Assembly (NCBI RefSeq): GCF_900313025.1
Contig: NZ_OMPQ01000009.1
Coordinates: 264,072-328,071 of the forward strand
Length of the DNA stretch: 64,000 bases
Direction: 5' to 3'
Source of the DNA: Pseudophaeobacter sp. EL27
GTDB taxonomy: Bacteria > Pseudomonadota > Alphaproteobacteria > Rhodobacterales > Rhodobacteraceae
Made by a program: the position numbers and the translations under genes. The first letter of the stretch is position 1, and every line of letters starts with the position of its first letter. The notes beneath the pieces are model-generated. The model searched no databases and was not told the DNA's origin. It saw only the letters and a list, made by a program, of their open reading frames with translations. Positions 44,602 to 54,227 of this stretch are shown piece by piece.

Positions 44602-45600
44602 TTATCCGTTGAGGATCCGCGCCGTTTGTGGGGCAAAATAGCTTAGGATCCCGTCGCAGCCGGCGCGTTTAAAGGCCAGCAGGCTTTCCAGCATGACCTT
44701 TTCGCCATCGATCCAACCATTCTGGGCAGCCGCCTGGATCATCGCGTATTCCCCAGAGACCTGATAGGCAAAGGTGGGGGTGCCAAAGGTGGATTTCACC
44801 CGGTTACAAATGTCCAGATAAGCAATCCCCGGTTTGACCATCACCATATCTGCGCCTTCCTGCAGGTCGCGTTCGATCAGGCGCAGGGCCTCATCTGTAT
44901 TGCCAGGGTCCATCTGATAGGTCTTTTTGTCCCCCTGCAGCGCACCGGAGGCCCCAACAGCATCGCGAAACGGTCCGTAATAGCCAGAGGCGTATTTGGC
45001 GGAGTAAGACAGGATTGCGACATTGCGATGGCCAGCTGCTTCCAAAGCGCTGCGCATCGCCCCAATGCGCCCATCCATCATATCCGAGGGGCCAATGATG
45101 TCGGCGCCGGCCTCGGCCTGAGCCAGGGTCATCTTGACCAGGGCCTCAACGGTTTCGTCATTGAGGATCTCGCCATCTACCACATAGCCGTCATGGCCGT
45201 TGATATTATAGGGGTCCAGGGCAACATCGGTCATGACTGCGATATCAGGGGCCACCGCCTTGATGGCGCGGATGGCGCGGTTGCACAGGTTGTCCGGGTT
45301 CCAGGCCTCGGCGCAGTCTTCGGTCTTGAGCGCTGCATCTGTGTAGGGAAACAGGCAAATCGCTGGAATGCCCAGCGCCTGTGCTTCAAGCGCGGCCTCG
45401 GCGATTTTATCAACAGAGCGGCGCACCACCCCCGGCATAGAGCTCACCGGCTCCTCAATACCCTCGCCATCGCGCACAAAGACCGGCCAGATCAGATCAT
45501 CGGTGGTCAGGGTATTTTCGCGCACCAAACCCCGGATCGCGGGGCTGACCCGGGTGCGGCGCAAACGGGCGGCGGGAAAGGGGGCGACGGTCGGCTTCAT
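44602..45600 (-). CDS. hemB: Delta-aminolevulinic acid dehydratase (porphobilinogen synthase)
   Basis: Condenses two 5-aminolevulinates to porphobilinogen in heme and bacteriochlorophyll synthesis. The two active-site lysines are K202 (YSAKYASGYYGPFRDA) and K256 (MVKPGIAYLD). The start MKPTVAPFPAARLRRTRVSP is typical of the family, so I chose ATG 45600 over a longer frame. The region DVALDPYNINGHDGYV lacks the zinc-type triple cysteine, as in magnesium-dependent forms. The 332-residue length is normal. Confidence 0.95.
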   Translation of the reverse strand: MKPTVAPFPAARLRRTRVSPAIRGLVRENTLTTDDLIWPVFVRDGEGIEEPVSSMPGVVRRSVDKIAEAALEAQALGIPAICLFPYTDAALKTEDCAEAWNPDNLCNRAIRAIKAVAPDIAVMTDVALDPYNINGHDGYVVDGEILNDETVEALVKMTLAQAEAGADIIGPSDMMDGRIGAMRSALEAAGHRNVAILSYSAKYASGYYGPFRDAVGASGALQGDKKTYQMDPGNTDEALRLIERDLQEGADMVMVKPGIAYLDICNRVKSTFGTPTFAYQVSGEYAMIQAAAQNGWIDGEKVMLESLLAFKRAGCDGILSYFAPQTARILNG

Positions 45601-45837
45601 CTGGAACTCATCTGTTAGTGTTGTACGTCGCCTTGGATCGCATAGAGGCCCAACCCCTTGCAAGTGGCACAATCGCCGCGTTTTTAATTGCGGCGGGACA
45701 GGCGGCTATTGGGGGACTTGTTTAACCCCAACTGACAGAGGATATAGGGCCGGTGGAAAAGAGGCCGGTTTGCTGTGACCGGCTGTTGCCTTTTACCTGC
45801 AAAAGGGCCAGTTCGGTCGGCACTGTGATCGCGCGTG

Positions 45838-46383
45838 ATGAGAGGCATAGACGTTTTGAGCTTGTTTGAAACCCTGTCCGAGATGATTGATCTGCGGTCC
45901 TTTTCCAATCTCTGGTATTGGATCGCACTGGCTGTTCTGTGGTCGACCCTCAGCCACCGCATCCTTGGCGTACCGTTTGACATGGTCGCGCGTGCCCGAA
46001 AATATGGCGGGCAATCGGCGCAGGATCTGCATGATCTGGTACGCATCAATGTGAACAGGATGATGTTTGTGGTTCATTCCGCCGGTGTCTGGCTTCTGGG
46101 GCTGGCCTGCTTTGTGTTGTCCGTTCTGGCGACACTCGGCTTTGTGCTGGGGGTCGAGATTGCCCAGGCGGTGTTTTTGCTGGTGTTTCCGCTGTCTTTG
46201 GTTGTTCTGGTTAATCTCAGGACGGCGCAGAAGATCCTGCAAAACGAGGCGCAAGAGGAAGAACTCTACAAGGCAATCATCACCTGTCGGCTTGTTATCC
46301 AGCTCTTGGGCATGGTCTGCATCTTTGTCACGGCGCTTTGGGGCATGTATCAGAACCTGAATATCGGTCCGCTGGGCGGTTAG
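45838..46383 (+). CDS. Small integral membrane protein (annotated in relatives as SufBCD-associated)
   Basis: A 181-residue protein with about four hydrophobic segments (WYWIALAVLW, then two back-to-back segments around VWLLGLACFVLSVLATLGFVL, then LLGMVCIFVTALWGMY). I recall similar Rhodobacterales proteins being named as a SufBCD complex component, but nothing in the sequence shows iron-sulfur chemistry. It lies about 110 bases upstream of mfd in the same direction. ATG 45838 was chosen; GTG 45835 is one codon earlier. Confidence 0.7.
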   Translation: MRGIDVLSLFETLSEMIDLRSFSNLWYWIALAVLWSTLSHRILGVPFDMVARARKYGGQSAQDLHDLVRINVNRMMFVVHSAGVWLLGLACFVLSVLATLGFVLGVEIAQAVFLLVFPLSLVVLVNLRTAQKILQNEAQEEELYKAIITCRLVIQLLGMVCIFVTALWGMYQNLNIGPLGG

Positions 46384-46490
46384 GCACTGGCCGCATCCCC
46401 AGCGGTGCCCAACTTTGATCTCAGGGATCCGGAAAATAAGCCCGTCTCGGAAGTGATCCGAGAACAGATGTTTTAGAGGAGAGGCGCGAT

Positions 46491-49400
46491 ATGGCGCAAC
46501 GAGCGATTACCATGGGCGGCGCCCCCGAGGGGTTTGATGCCCGGCTGATCCTGAATGAGCTGGAGAAATCCGGTGAGCCCGTGCTGCATATCGCCCGCGA
46601 TGACAAGCGGATGGAGGCGATGCGCGCTGCGCTGGCCTTTTTTGCCCCTGAGATGCCGGTGATCGTTTTTCCCGGCTGGGACTGTCTGCCCTATGACCGG
46701 GTCTCACCCAATGCGGATGTTGCTGCGTCGCGCATGGCCTGTCTGGCGGCGCTGGTGCACCAGATGCCCAAACAATTCATCCTGCTGACCACCTTGAATG
46801 CGGCCAGCCAGCGGGTGCCGACGCGGGAAGTCCTGCGCCAGGCGGCCTTTTCCGCGCGGGTGGATCAGCGGGTGGATGAAAAATCCCTGCGCGAGTTCCT
46901 TGTCCGCATGGGCTTTGTCCAAAGCCCCACAGTAATGGAGCCCGGCGACTACGCCATCCGCGGCGGCATCATTGATATCTTTCCCCCTGGTGACAGCGGC
47001 CCGGTTCGCTTGGATTTCTTTGGCGATGTTCTGGATGGCATCCGCCGCTTTGACCCGGCCAGCCAGCGCACCACGGAAACGCTGGACCTGATTGAGCTGG
47101 CCCCGGTTTCTGAGGTGATCCTGGACGAGGCCGCCATCACCCGGTTCCGCCAGAATTACCGGATCGAATTTGGTGCCGCTGGCACCGATGATCCGCTGTA
47201 TGAAGCGGTGAGTGCCGGGCGCAAACACCAGGGCATTGAGCATTGGATGCCGTTTTTCCATGAGAAACTGGAAACGCTGTTTGACTACCTGCCAAAGGCG
47301 ACAGTGACGATAGATGATCAGGTCACCCCCGCGCGTCTGGCACGTTGGGACAGCATCGAAGACCAATATGAAACCCGCAAGATCGCCATGAGCCAGAAGG
47401 GGCGCATGGATACCGTCTACAAACCCACCCCGCCGGGGTTGCTCTATCTGGATGATGCCGCCTGGGAGGCCGCCGTTGCGCTGTTGCGCCGTATCCAGTT
47501 GCACCCCTTGGCGCAGGCCTCGGGGCCTGGTGTGGTGGATGCCGGTGGCCGAATAGGGCGCAATTTCTCACCCGAGCGCCAACAGGAAAGTGTCAGCCTT
47601 TTTGGGACTTTGGCGGACCATATTAAGGTACGCCTGCAGGAAGGGCCGGTGGTTGTTGCTTCTTATTCTGAGGGTGCACGCGAACGCCTGACCGGGCTGA
47701 TCGAGGACGAGGGACTGGCCGAGGTCATTGCGGTGATGGATGGCACACGGATTGGCAAATCCGGGCTGCATCTGGCCGTCTGGGCCTTGGAGCATGGGTT
47801 TCAGACCCCGAATATGACGGTGATCTCAGAGCAGGATGTTCTGGGGGATCGTCTGATCCGGGCGCCCAAGAAACGCCGCAAGGCCGAGAATTTCCTGACC
47901 GAGACGCAGTCGCTCAGCCCCGGTGATCTGGTGGTCCATGTGGACCACGGCATTGGTCGGTATCAGGGTATGGAGGTGGTCTCGGCCGCTGGAGCCGCTC
48001 ATGAATGCCTGCTGCTTGAATATGCCGAGCAATCCAAGCTCTACCTGCCGGTTGAGAACATCGAGCTTTTGTCGAAATACGGCCACGATGAAGGGCTGTT
48101 GGACCGACTTGGCGGCGGCGCCTGGCAGGCCAAAAAGGCCAAGCTCAAAGAACGTATCCGTGAGATGGCGGATAAGCTCATCCGGATTGCCGCAGAACGG
48201 GCGCTGCGCCGTGCCCCGGCGATGGATCCGCCGCCGCATGCCTGGGAGGAGTTTTCGGCCCGGTTCCCCTATCAGGAAACCGATGATCAGCTGCGCGCCA
48301 TTCAGGAAGTGATGGCGGATCTGACCTCGGGCCAGCCGATGGATCGCCTGATCTGTGGCGATGTGGGCTTTGGCAAAACCGAAGTGGCCATGCGCGCGGC
48401 CTTTGTGGCGGCCATGTCTGGCGTCCAGGTGGCCGTTGTGGCCCCAACCACGCTGCTTGCGCGCCAGCACGCGGCCTCCTTTGCAGAGCGATTTCGGGGT
48501 TTCCCGTTGGAAGTCAGGCAATTGTCGCGCTTTGTTTCGGCAAAAGATGCAGCCAAGACCCGCGAAGGCATGGCCAAGGGCACGATTGATATCGTCATCG
48601 GCACCCATGCACTGCTGGCCAAGAACATCCGTTTCAACAATCTCGGCCTGCTGATCATTGATGAGGAACAGCACTTTGGTGTTGGCCACAAGGAACGGCT
48701 GAAACAGCTGCGTTCGGATATCCACGTGCTGACGCTGACCGCAACACCGATCCCGCGGACCCTGCAGCTCAGCCTGACGGGCGTGCGCGATCTGTCGATC
48801 ATTGGCACCCCGCCAGTGGACCGTCTGGCGATCCGTACCTACGTCAGCGAATTTGACGCCGTCACCCTGCGTGAGGCGCTGTTGCGGGAACATTATCGCG
48901 GTGGTCAAAGCTTTTACGTGGTGCCGCGCATCTCGGACCTGCCCGAGATCGAGGCCTTCCTCAAGGAACAGCTGCCCGAGCTCACCTATGTTATGGCCCA
49001 TGGTCAGATGGCGCCGGGCGAGCTGGATGACCGGATGAATGCCTTTTACGATGGGAAATATGATGTGTTGCTTGCGACCACCATCGTGGAAAGCGGGCTG
49101 GATATCCCTACCGCCAATACCATGGTGGTGCACCGCGCCGATATGTTTGGCCTGTCGCAGCTCTATCAGATCCGGGGACGTGTCGGACGCTCCAAGACGC
49201 GCGCCTATGCCTATCTAACCACCAAGCCGCGCCAACGCCTAACCCCGGCGGCTGAAAAGCGTCTGCGGGTGTTGGGCTCACTGGACACGCTTGGGGCCGG
49301 CTTTACCCTCGCCAGCCAGGATCTGGATATTCGCGGCGCCGGCAATCTGCTGGGGGAGGAACAGTCAGGCCAGATGCGCGATGTCGGCTATGAGCTCTAT

Positions 49401-49946
49401 CAGTCGATGCTGGAGGAGGCGATTGCCAAGATCCGTTCCGGTGAGCTGGAGGGCCTGAGCGATGGCGACGCTCAATGGGCACCTCAGATCAACCTCGGAG
49501 TGCCGGTGCTGATCCCGGATGCCTATGTGCCGGATCTGGATGTGCGCCTTGGTCTTTACCGTCGCCTGTCCTCATTGACGACCAAGGTGGAACTGGAAGG
49601 GTTTGCTGCTGAGCTGATCGATCGGTTTGGGAAATTGCCCAAAGAGGTCAATACCTTGATGCTTGTTGTTCGCATCAAGGCGATGTGCAAACGCGCCGGG
49701 ATTGCCAAACTGGACGCCGGGCCAAAGGGCGCGACAATTCAGTTTCACAACGACAAATTTGCCTCGCCGCAGGGGCTGGTTGATTTCATCCAGGGACAGA
49801 ATGGGCTGGCCAAGGTCAAGGACAACAAAATCGTGGTGCGCCGTGACTGGAAGAAAGACAGCGACAAAATCAAAGGCGCCTTTGCCATTGCCCGCGATCT
49901 GGCCGAGCGTCTGATTGCCGAGCGGAAAAAAGCAAAAGCTAAGTAA
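46491..49946 (+). CDS. mfd: Transcription-repair coupling factor Mfd
   Basis: An 1151-residue DNA translocase that removes stalled RNA polymerase and recruits UvrA. Residues about 1-350 are the UvrB-like homology region. Residues about 480-580 are the polymerase-interaction domain (GDLVVHVDHGIGRYQGM). The motor has Walker A GDVGFGKTEVAMRA, the DEEQ box IIDEEQHFGVGHKE and motif VI RGRVGRSKTRAYAYL. A TRCF C-terminal domain follows. Length and domain order are standard. AGAGGAGAGG precedes the ATG. Confidence 0.97.
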   Translation: MAQRAITMGGAPEGFDARLILNELEKSGEPVLHIARDDKRMEAMRAALAFFAPEMPVIVFPGWDCLPYDRVSPNADVAASRMACLAALVHQMPKQFILLTTLNAASQRVPTREVLRQAAFSARVDQRVDEKSLREFLVRMGFVQSPTVMEPGDYAIRGGIIDIFPPGDSGPVRLDFFGDVLDGIRRFDPASQRTTETLDLIELAPVSEVILDEAAITRFRQNYRIEFGAAGTDDPLYEAVSAGRKHQGIEHWMPFFHEKLETLFDYLPKATVTIDDQVTPARLARWDSIEDQYETRKIAMSQKGRMDTVYKPTPPGLLYLDDAAWEAAVALLRRIQLHPLAQASGPGVVDAGGRIGRNFSPERQQESVSLFGTLADHIKVRLQEGPVVVASYSEGARERLTGLIEDEGLAEVIAVMDGTRIGKSGLHLAVWALEHGFQTPNMTVISEQDVLGDRLIRAPKKRRKAENFLTETQSLSPGDLVVHVDHGIGRYQGMEVVSAAGAAHECLLLEYAEQSKLYLPVENIELLSKYGHDEGLLDRLGGGAWQAKKAKLKERIREMADKLIRIAAERALRRAPAMDPPPHAWEEFSARFPYQETDDQLRAIQEVMADLTSGQPMDRLICGDVGFGKTEVAMRAAFVAAMSGVQVAVVAPTTLLARQHAASFAERFRGFPLEVRQLSRFVSAKDAAKTREGMAKGTIDIVIGTHALLAKNIRFNNLGLLIIDEEQHFGVGHKERLKQLRSDIHVLTLTATPIPRTLQLSLTGVRDLSIIGTPPVDRLAIRTYVSEFDAVTLREALLREHYRGGQSFYVVPRISDLPEIEAFLKEQLPELTYVMAHGQMAPGELDDRMNAFYDGKYDVLLATTIVESGLDIPTANTMVVHRADMFGLSQLYQIRGRVGRSKTRAYAYLTTKPRQRLTPAAEKRLRVLGSLDTLGAGFTLASQDLDIRGAGNLLGEEQSGQMRDVGYELYQSMLEEAIAKIRSGELEGLSDGDAQWAPQINLGVPVLIPDAYVPDLDVRLGLYRRLSSLTTKVELEGFAAELIDRFGKLPKEVNTLMLVVRIKAMCKRAGIAKLDAGPKGATIQFHNDKFASPQGLVDFIQGQNGLAKVKDNKIVVRRDWKKDSDKIKGAFAIARDLAERLIAERKKAKAK

Positions 49947-49987
49947 ACATTGATGAAGAGCCCGGTCAGGTTGATCGGGCTTCGGGG

Positions 49988-51661
49988 CTAGCTGCCACAG
50001 CAGCTCTGCGGTTGCATGGCAACCTGGGCGCAGCCACAAGAGGCAAAGACCCCATACGAGCGCGCCTGTGCAAGGTCGAGCTTTTGTTTGATGTGCTGGA
50101 TCTCGACAGTCTCGCCACGTGCATCGAGACAATCGTACAAGCCTTTGAGGCTCCATACATTATCCGGATGGACAGAGGCGCGGGACAGGGTGTCATCCAG
50201 CCCAAGATCAGCGCGGTAAACCGCTTCTGCTTCCGTGTTATGACCCTGTTCCAACAAAAGCGCCCCAAGCGCATGGCGGGTGGGCTGCATCCAGCCCCAG
50301 GGTTCATCATAGGGCAGGTTGTCATCCAGATCGACCGAGCGGCGCAGGTGTTCATAGGCCAGCGCATAGTTTTCTTTGCGGTATTCAATCTCGCCACGTA
50401 GCATCTCGCGGGCGATTTCCAACAGATCCACCACGCGGTTGTTATGCATCAGACGGCTCTCTGGCACCCGGGCCTTGGCGGTTAGAAAGCGCTGCTCCTC
50501 CGCCTCGGCCTCTGCCACTTGGCCAGTGGCGGCATAGCCAATGGCGCGAGCATAGTGGGTGGTTGCGGTCAGGGTGCAATAAAGGCTCGGGTCCTCTGGC
50601 AGTTGCAAATCGATGCAGTCCTGCCAGCGGCCAAAGCGGATCAGGATATGGGGGTGCATCGCCATATAGGACTCAAAGTAATCCGCCATCGGCGGGCTCT
50701 CAATACGCAGCATTTCCTCTGGCGTGGTTTCCCACAAGCCAGCATTGGCCCGCAGCGCTGGTTCCATTTGTCCAAGGAACAGAGCGCCATAGATCACGAA
50801 GTGATAGTCGTGCTGGCGGTAGCCTGTGTAGATGTTATAGGCGCCTTCGCGGGCGTAATACTTCAGATCCGCCTTGATCGCCTCTTCGTTCCACAACACC
50901 ACATCGTGGTAATTGCCACAAAGCACATCGATATGGGTGGGCATATGCACCAGATGCCCCGCATCCGGTACCAGGCGGCGCAGCACATCGGCGGCCGTGA
51001 GGGCCTTTTCCGGGGTGGGAGACATCTCCATTAGATGCACATAGAGGTGCAGCAGGCCGGGATGGGTCATGGCACCGGGGGCAGTTTCCATCGCCGCCTC
51101 TAGCACCTGCTGGGCCTCTAGTGTGGCCGCGCCTTTTGCGGGGGCGCCGGTTTTGAGATCCCACATTTTCCAGGGCGTCAGATTGAGCAAGCTTTCGACG
51201 TAGACGGTGCGCAGGTCAAGATGTGTGTCGCATCGGGCAAAGGCCTGACGCATGGCATCAGCAAAATCAAAATCCCAGCTATGCATGTCCTCGACCAGCT
51301 CGCGCTGCGGATAGCGCGCTTGCAGGGCTTTGATCAGCAGGGTTTCGGGCTCAGAACAGCCCTCAATATGGGCCAGTGCCTCCTGGCTGGCATCATAGGC
51401 TATGGCCAGGGCCTCAGCCCGGCCTGGCTGGTCATGCAGCTCCCAGGGCATGTTGTAGTTGGGACCAGAGGCATAAGCGAGCCCCCAATGGGCCATGGCG
51501 CAGTTTGGGTCATGGGTGAGCGCCTGTTTGAAGCAGGCGACGGCCTCTTGATGGTTATAGCCGTAGGTCCAGATCAACCCGCGATCAAACCACAGCTGCG
51601 CCTGCGGAGAGGCAGTTGTTATCGGACAGGAATAACTGCCCAGATCATACGGATATTCCAT
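49988..51661 (-). CDS. Tetratricopeptide-repeat protein with cysteine-rich C-terminus
   Basis: A 557-residue protein made of helical TPR-like repeats: YNHQEAVACFKQALTHDPNCAMAHWGLAY at the start and ALGALLLEQGHNTEAEAVYRADL near the end are clear units. It ends with SCGCAQVAMQPQSCCGS, which could bind a metal or cofactor. No signal peptide is seen. GGGGAGG lies ahead of the ATG at 51661; a longer frame reaches 51760. I know similar proteins as conserved hypotheticals with no assigned role. Confidence 0.8.
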   Translation of the reverse strand: MEYPYDLGSYSCPITTASPQAQLWFDRGLIWTYGYNHQEAVACFKQALTHDPNCAMAHWGLAYASGPNYNMPWELHDQPGRAEALAIAYDASQEALAHIEGCSEPETLLIKALQARYPQRELVEDMHSWDFDFADAMRQAFARCDTHLDLRTVYVESLLNLTPWKMWDLKTGAPAKGAATLEAQQVLEAAMETAPGAMTHPGLLHLYVHLMEMSPTPEKALTAADVLRRLVPDAGHLVHMPTHIDVLCGNYHDVVLWNEEAIKADLKYYAREGAYNIYTGYRQHDYHFVIYGALFLGQMEPALRANAGLWETTPEEMLRIESPPMADYFESYMAMHPHILIRFGRWQDCIDLQLPEDPSLYCTLTATTHYARAIGYAATGQVAEAEAEEQRFLTAKARVPESRLMHNNRVVDLLEIAREMLRGEIEYRKENYALAYEHLRRSVDLDDNLPYDEPWGWMQPTRHALGALLLEQGHNTEAEAVYRADLGLDDTLSRASVHPDNVWSLKGLYDCLDARGETVEIQHIKQKLDLAQARSYGVFASCGCAQVAMQPQSCCGS

Positions 51662-51743
51662 GAAAAAACCTCCCCAAATATCTGGAGAGGTTAGGAGTTT
51701 TACAGACCAGCGACAAGCCGGTGATTGTAGGCCGCGCCTGACC

Positions 51744-52958
51744 TTATAACCGAGCTTCAACCCGGGCGATATGCAGCATCAGCAGGTAGCTGATACTGGA
51801 CATGACCAGAATACCCAGGGTGATTGGCAAGAGTGTTCCATCAAAGAACAACCCAATAGGGGCCGCGATGACGGCGGCAAACACGGTGGAAATTGCCCCA
51901 ATGACAGAGGCGGCCATGCCGGCAATATGCCCCATGGGCTCCATCGCCATGGCGTTGAGATTACCCAGGGTGGTGCCGGCCATGAAGAAGATGCTGGTTT
52001 GCCAGACGACAAACAGACCAAAGGCCACAGCACCAGGGAGGTTAAACCCTTCAAGGGTGAGCATGAGGCCAGAGAGGATGATCTGGCCGGCCAGGGACCA
52101 GGTCACGATGCGACGCATGCCGATGCGCACCACAACGGCGGCATTCAGCAGGCTGGCGCTGCCGGAGATCAAGGCCACAAGGCTGAACCAAAAGGGAAAG
52201 CTGTCGGCGCGATCAAAAATGATGTCATAGATCTGCTGCACCATAGTGATCATGGTAAAAAGCATCGCCAGACAAAAGGTCTGTACCACAATCGACAGGC
52301 GTACTGTCGGATGTTGGATCATTTCCTTGACCGCAGCCATCATCAACGGCAACCGAAAGGCACGTCTGTTTTCAATCGCCAGAGGTTCAGGCAGGCGCAG
52401 CATGGTCCACAGGGCAATGATCAGGGCAAACAGGGCAAAGGCCGCAAAAATTCCGCGCCAGCCAGCGATCAGGATGACAAACTGACCCAGCATTGGCGCA
52501 ATTGCCGGAACCAGCGTAAAGATCATCATCGCGATCGACATCATACGCGCCATTTCGCGGCCGGAATACAGGTCACGTACGATGGCGATGGCAACAACCC
52601 GTGGCCCGGCTGCCCCCAGCCCCATGACCACCCGCGCGATAAGAACCAGCTCCAGCGAAGAGGAGGCCCAGGCGACCCCGGCAGAGAGGATGTAAAGCGT
52701 CGCCCCGGCAATGATCACCGGTTTGCGACCAAAGGCATCCGAGAGCGGGCCAGTGAAAAAGGTGCCAATGCCCATACCAAGCACAAATGAGGTCAGGATC
52801 AGCTGGGCCCGGTTGACGTCGGTCGGGCTCAGCTGGGCGCCAATCTCCGGCAAGGCAGGCAGCATTGCGTCGATGGAAAAGGCAATCGTGGCCATCATCA
52901 TTGCAACCAGAGAAATGAATTCGGCCTTAGACATGGCCTGGGCGGGTTTGGTCGTCAT
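51744..52958 (-). CDS. Bcr/CflA-type multidrug efflux transporter (MFS)
   Basis: A 404-residue inner-membrane protein with about 12 hydrophobic segments. The Bcr/CflA signature region is IDAMLPALPEIG in the first helix, and FFTGPLSDAFGRKPVII is the MFS motif A between helices 2 and 3. Such pumps export drugs or small metabolites such as sulfonamides or bicyclomycin. The start at 52958 was chosen because GAGGATCCCA precedes it; in-frame starts at 52979 and 53066 add an unlikely tail. Confidence 0.88.
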   Translation of the reverse strand: MTTKPAQAMSKAEFISLVAMMMATIAFSIDAMLPALPEIGAQLSPTDVNRAQLILTSFVLGMGIGTFFTGPLSDAFGRKPVIIAGATLYILSAGVAWASSSLELVLIARVVMGLGAAGPRVVAIAIVRDLYSGREMARMMSIAMMIFTLVPAIAPMLGQFVILIAGWRGIFAAFALFALIIALWTMLRLPEPLAIENRRAFRLPLMMAAVKEMIQHPTVRLSIVVQTFCLAMLFTMITMVQQIYDIIFDRADSFPFWFSLVALISGSASLLNAAVVVRIGMRRIVTWSLAGQIILSGLMLTLEGFNLPGAVAFGLFVVWQTSIFFMAGTTLGNLNAMAMEPMGHIAGMAASVIGAISTVFAAVIAAPIGLFFDGTLLPITLGILVMSSISYLLMLHIARVEARL

Positions 52959-53121
52959 TGGGATCCTCACAAGAGACATCGGGGATCCTGAAATTGAATC
53001 CGGGCCGGGCCTCGTCACCACTCGGCTATCACGCCAGAGTGGTGCAGGCCATGGCTCAAAATGCACAGGGGTCTGTGCATTGTTGTTTTGTGAATTACTT
53101 CAACTGGGAACGTCGTGTCAG

Positions 53122-53532
53122 CTAGTCTTTCGCAGCTGAGCTCTGAGGGCTTGAGGGCAGCCCGCCCTGGGCAGATCCATGTGGCTGGTCATCTTTATTG
53201 GCCACTTTTTCTTCGTGACTCTCCTTGTGGTGACCCAGGCGCGCAAAGAGCCACTCATTGTGCTCTTGCCGCTTCAGCAGTTGGGTCTTGGCGAATTCAT
53301 GGATCGCCAGGGCAAAAACACCCAGACCACCAAAGATCAAAAAGGTCGTGGCCAGCTTGCCGGCGGCGGTGACGGGCACCAGATTCCCATAGCCGACGGT
53401 AGAGATCGTCACCACGGTGAAGAAATAGGAATCCAGCCAGCTCCAGCCTTCGACGATACGGAAAAACACCGTGCTGCCAGAGATGACAACCAGCAGTGCA
53501 ACAAAGATGGTGATGTTCCTCAGCTGGGTCAT
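53122..53532 (-). CDS. Two-TM potassium channel family protein
   Basis: A 136-residue ion channel subunit. An N-terminal helix (ITIFVALLVVISGSTVFF), a pore helix, the filter TISTVGYGNLVP and a second helix (LATTFLIFGGLGVFALAI) make a KcsA-like pore, presumably as a tetramer. The C-terminal tail of about 50 residues is hydrophilic, and no RCK domain is attached. Its start overlaps the stop of the frnE-like gene by 4 bases, so it is the last gene of a three-gene operon. Confidence 0.88.
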   Translation of the reverse strand: MTQLRNITIFVALLVVISGSTVFFRIVEGWSWLDSYFFTVVTISTVGYGNLVPVTAAGKLATTFLIFGGLGVFALAIHEFAKTQLLKRQEHNEWLFARLGHHKESHEEKVANKDDQPHGSAQGGLPSSPQSSAAKD

Positions 53533-54224
53533 GTATCCGCCTCAGGAGACTGAAGTTGCCGCACAATATCCGCGATGACCTGTTTCCACATCTCGGGCTG
53601 CTGCGCTCCGGGAACCGCATGCTGGTTGGCAATGATAAAGGTGGGAACCGAAGTCACCCCCATTTTGCGCGAATGGGCATCGCGGTTGCGAATATCCTCG
53701 GCATCATTGTCACCAGATAAAAGCTGACGGACCACGTCCGCCTCCATGCCGACCTTTGTGGCGATCTCGACCAGAACATCGGTATCGCCAATATCGCGGG
53801 CCTGGGCAAAATAGGCATCAAACAGCGCATCCACCATGGCGCCTTGTTTGCCCTCGATCCCGGCCCAATGGATCAGGCGATGGGCATCAATTGTATTGGG
53901 CGTGCGCTGCATGCCTTCAAAATCAATGCTCAGACCCGCATTTTCAGCATGTTCAACCACCGGCGCATAGGCACGTACTGCGCCTTCTTTGCCGCCAAAT
54001 TTGGCCTCCAGGTAGTCGCGCCGCCCCATGCCCTCGCGGGGCATATCGGGGTTCAGCTGAAAGGGGTGCCATTCAATCACGAAGGGATGATTGGGGATTT
54101 CGGCCAAGGCCTTATCCAGATGGGTCTTGCCGATATAGCACCAGGGGCAGATCGGGTCGGAGATGATGTCCAGCTTGACGCTTGGCAGGTCGGCAGTTTG
54201 ATCGGCGGTCAGGTCGGCGGTCAT
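53529..54224 (-). CDS. DsbA/FrnE-family thiol oxidoreductase
   Basis: A 231-residue thioredoxin-fold protein of the DsbA-like FrnE group. The active site is SDPICPWCYIGK, with the helical insert between, and GVTSVPTFIIANQHAVPGAQ carries the conserved cis-proline. No signal peptide is seen, so it is cytoplasmic. The first residues repeat TAD units (MTADLTADQTADLP), an uncommon low-complexity start. It lies 3 bases after the acyl-CoA ligase gene and overlaps the potassium channel gene. Confidence 0.88.
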   Translation of the reverse strand: MTADLTADQTADLPSVKLDIISDPICPWCYIGKTHLDKALAEIPNHPFVIEWHPFQLNPDMPREGMGRRDYLEAKFGGKEGAVRAYAPVVEHAENAGLSIDFEGMQRTPNTIDAHRLIHWAGIEGKQGAMVDALFDAYFAQARDIGDTDVLVEIATKVGMEADVVRQLLSGDNDAEDIRNRDAHSRKMGVTSVPTFIIANQHAVPGAQQPEMWKQVIADIVRQLQSPEADT

Positions 54225-54227
54225 GGG

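Noticed and set aside
45676-45705. CGCCGC...GCGGCG hairpin upstream of the small membrane protein gene
   Set aside because: The T-run is in the loop, not after the stem, so it is not a terminator, and no other role is supported.
47826-49133. 435-codon open frame on the minus strand
   Set aside because: It is antisense to mfd, and the protein is low in hydrophobic order and matches no family.
51771-52790. 339-codon open frame on the plus strand
   Set aside because: It is antisense to the Bcr/CflA transporter and extremely rich in His, Gln and Gly, as expected for a shadow of a membrane protein.
54185-54224. Short tandem repeat at the start of the frnE-like gene (TAD units)
   Set aside because: Only three imperfect units; likely local slippage with no sign of phase variation.
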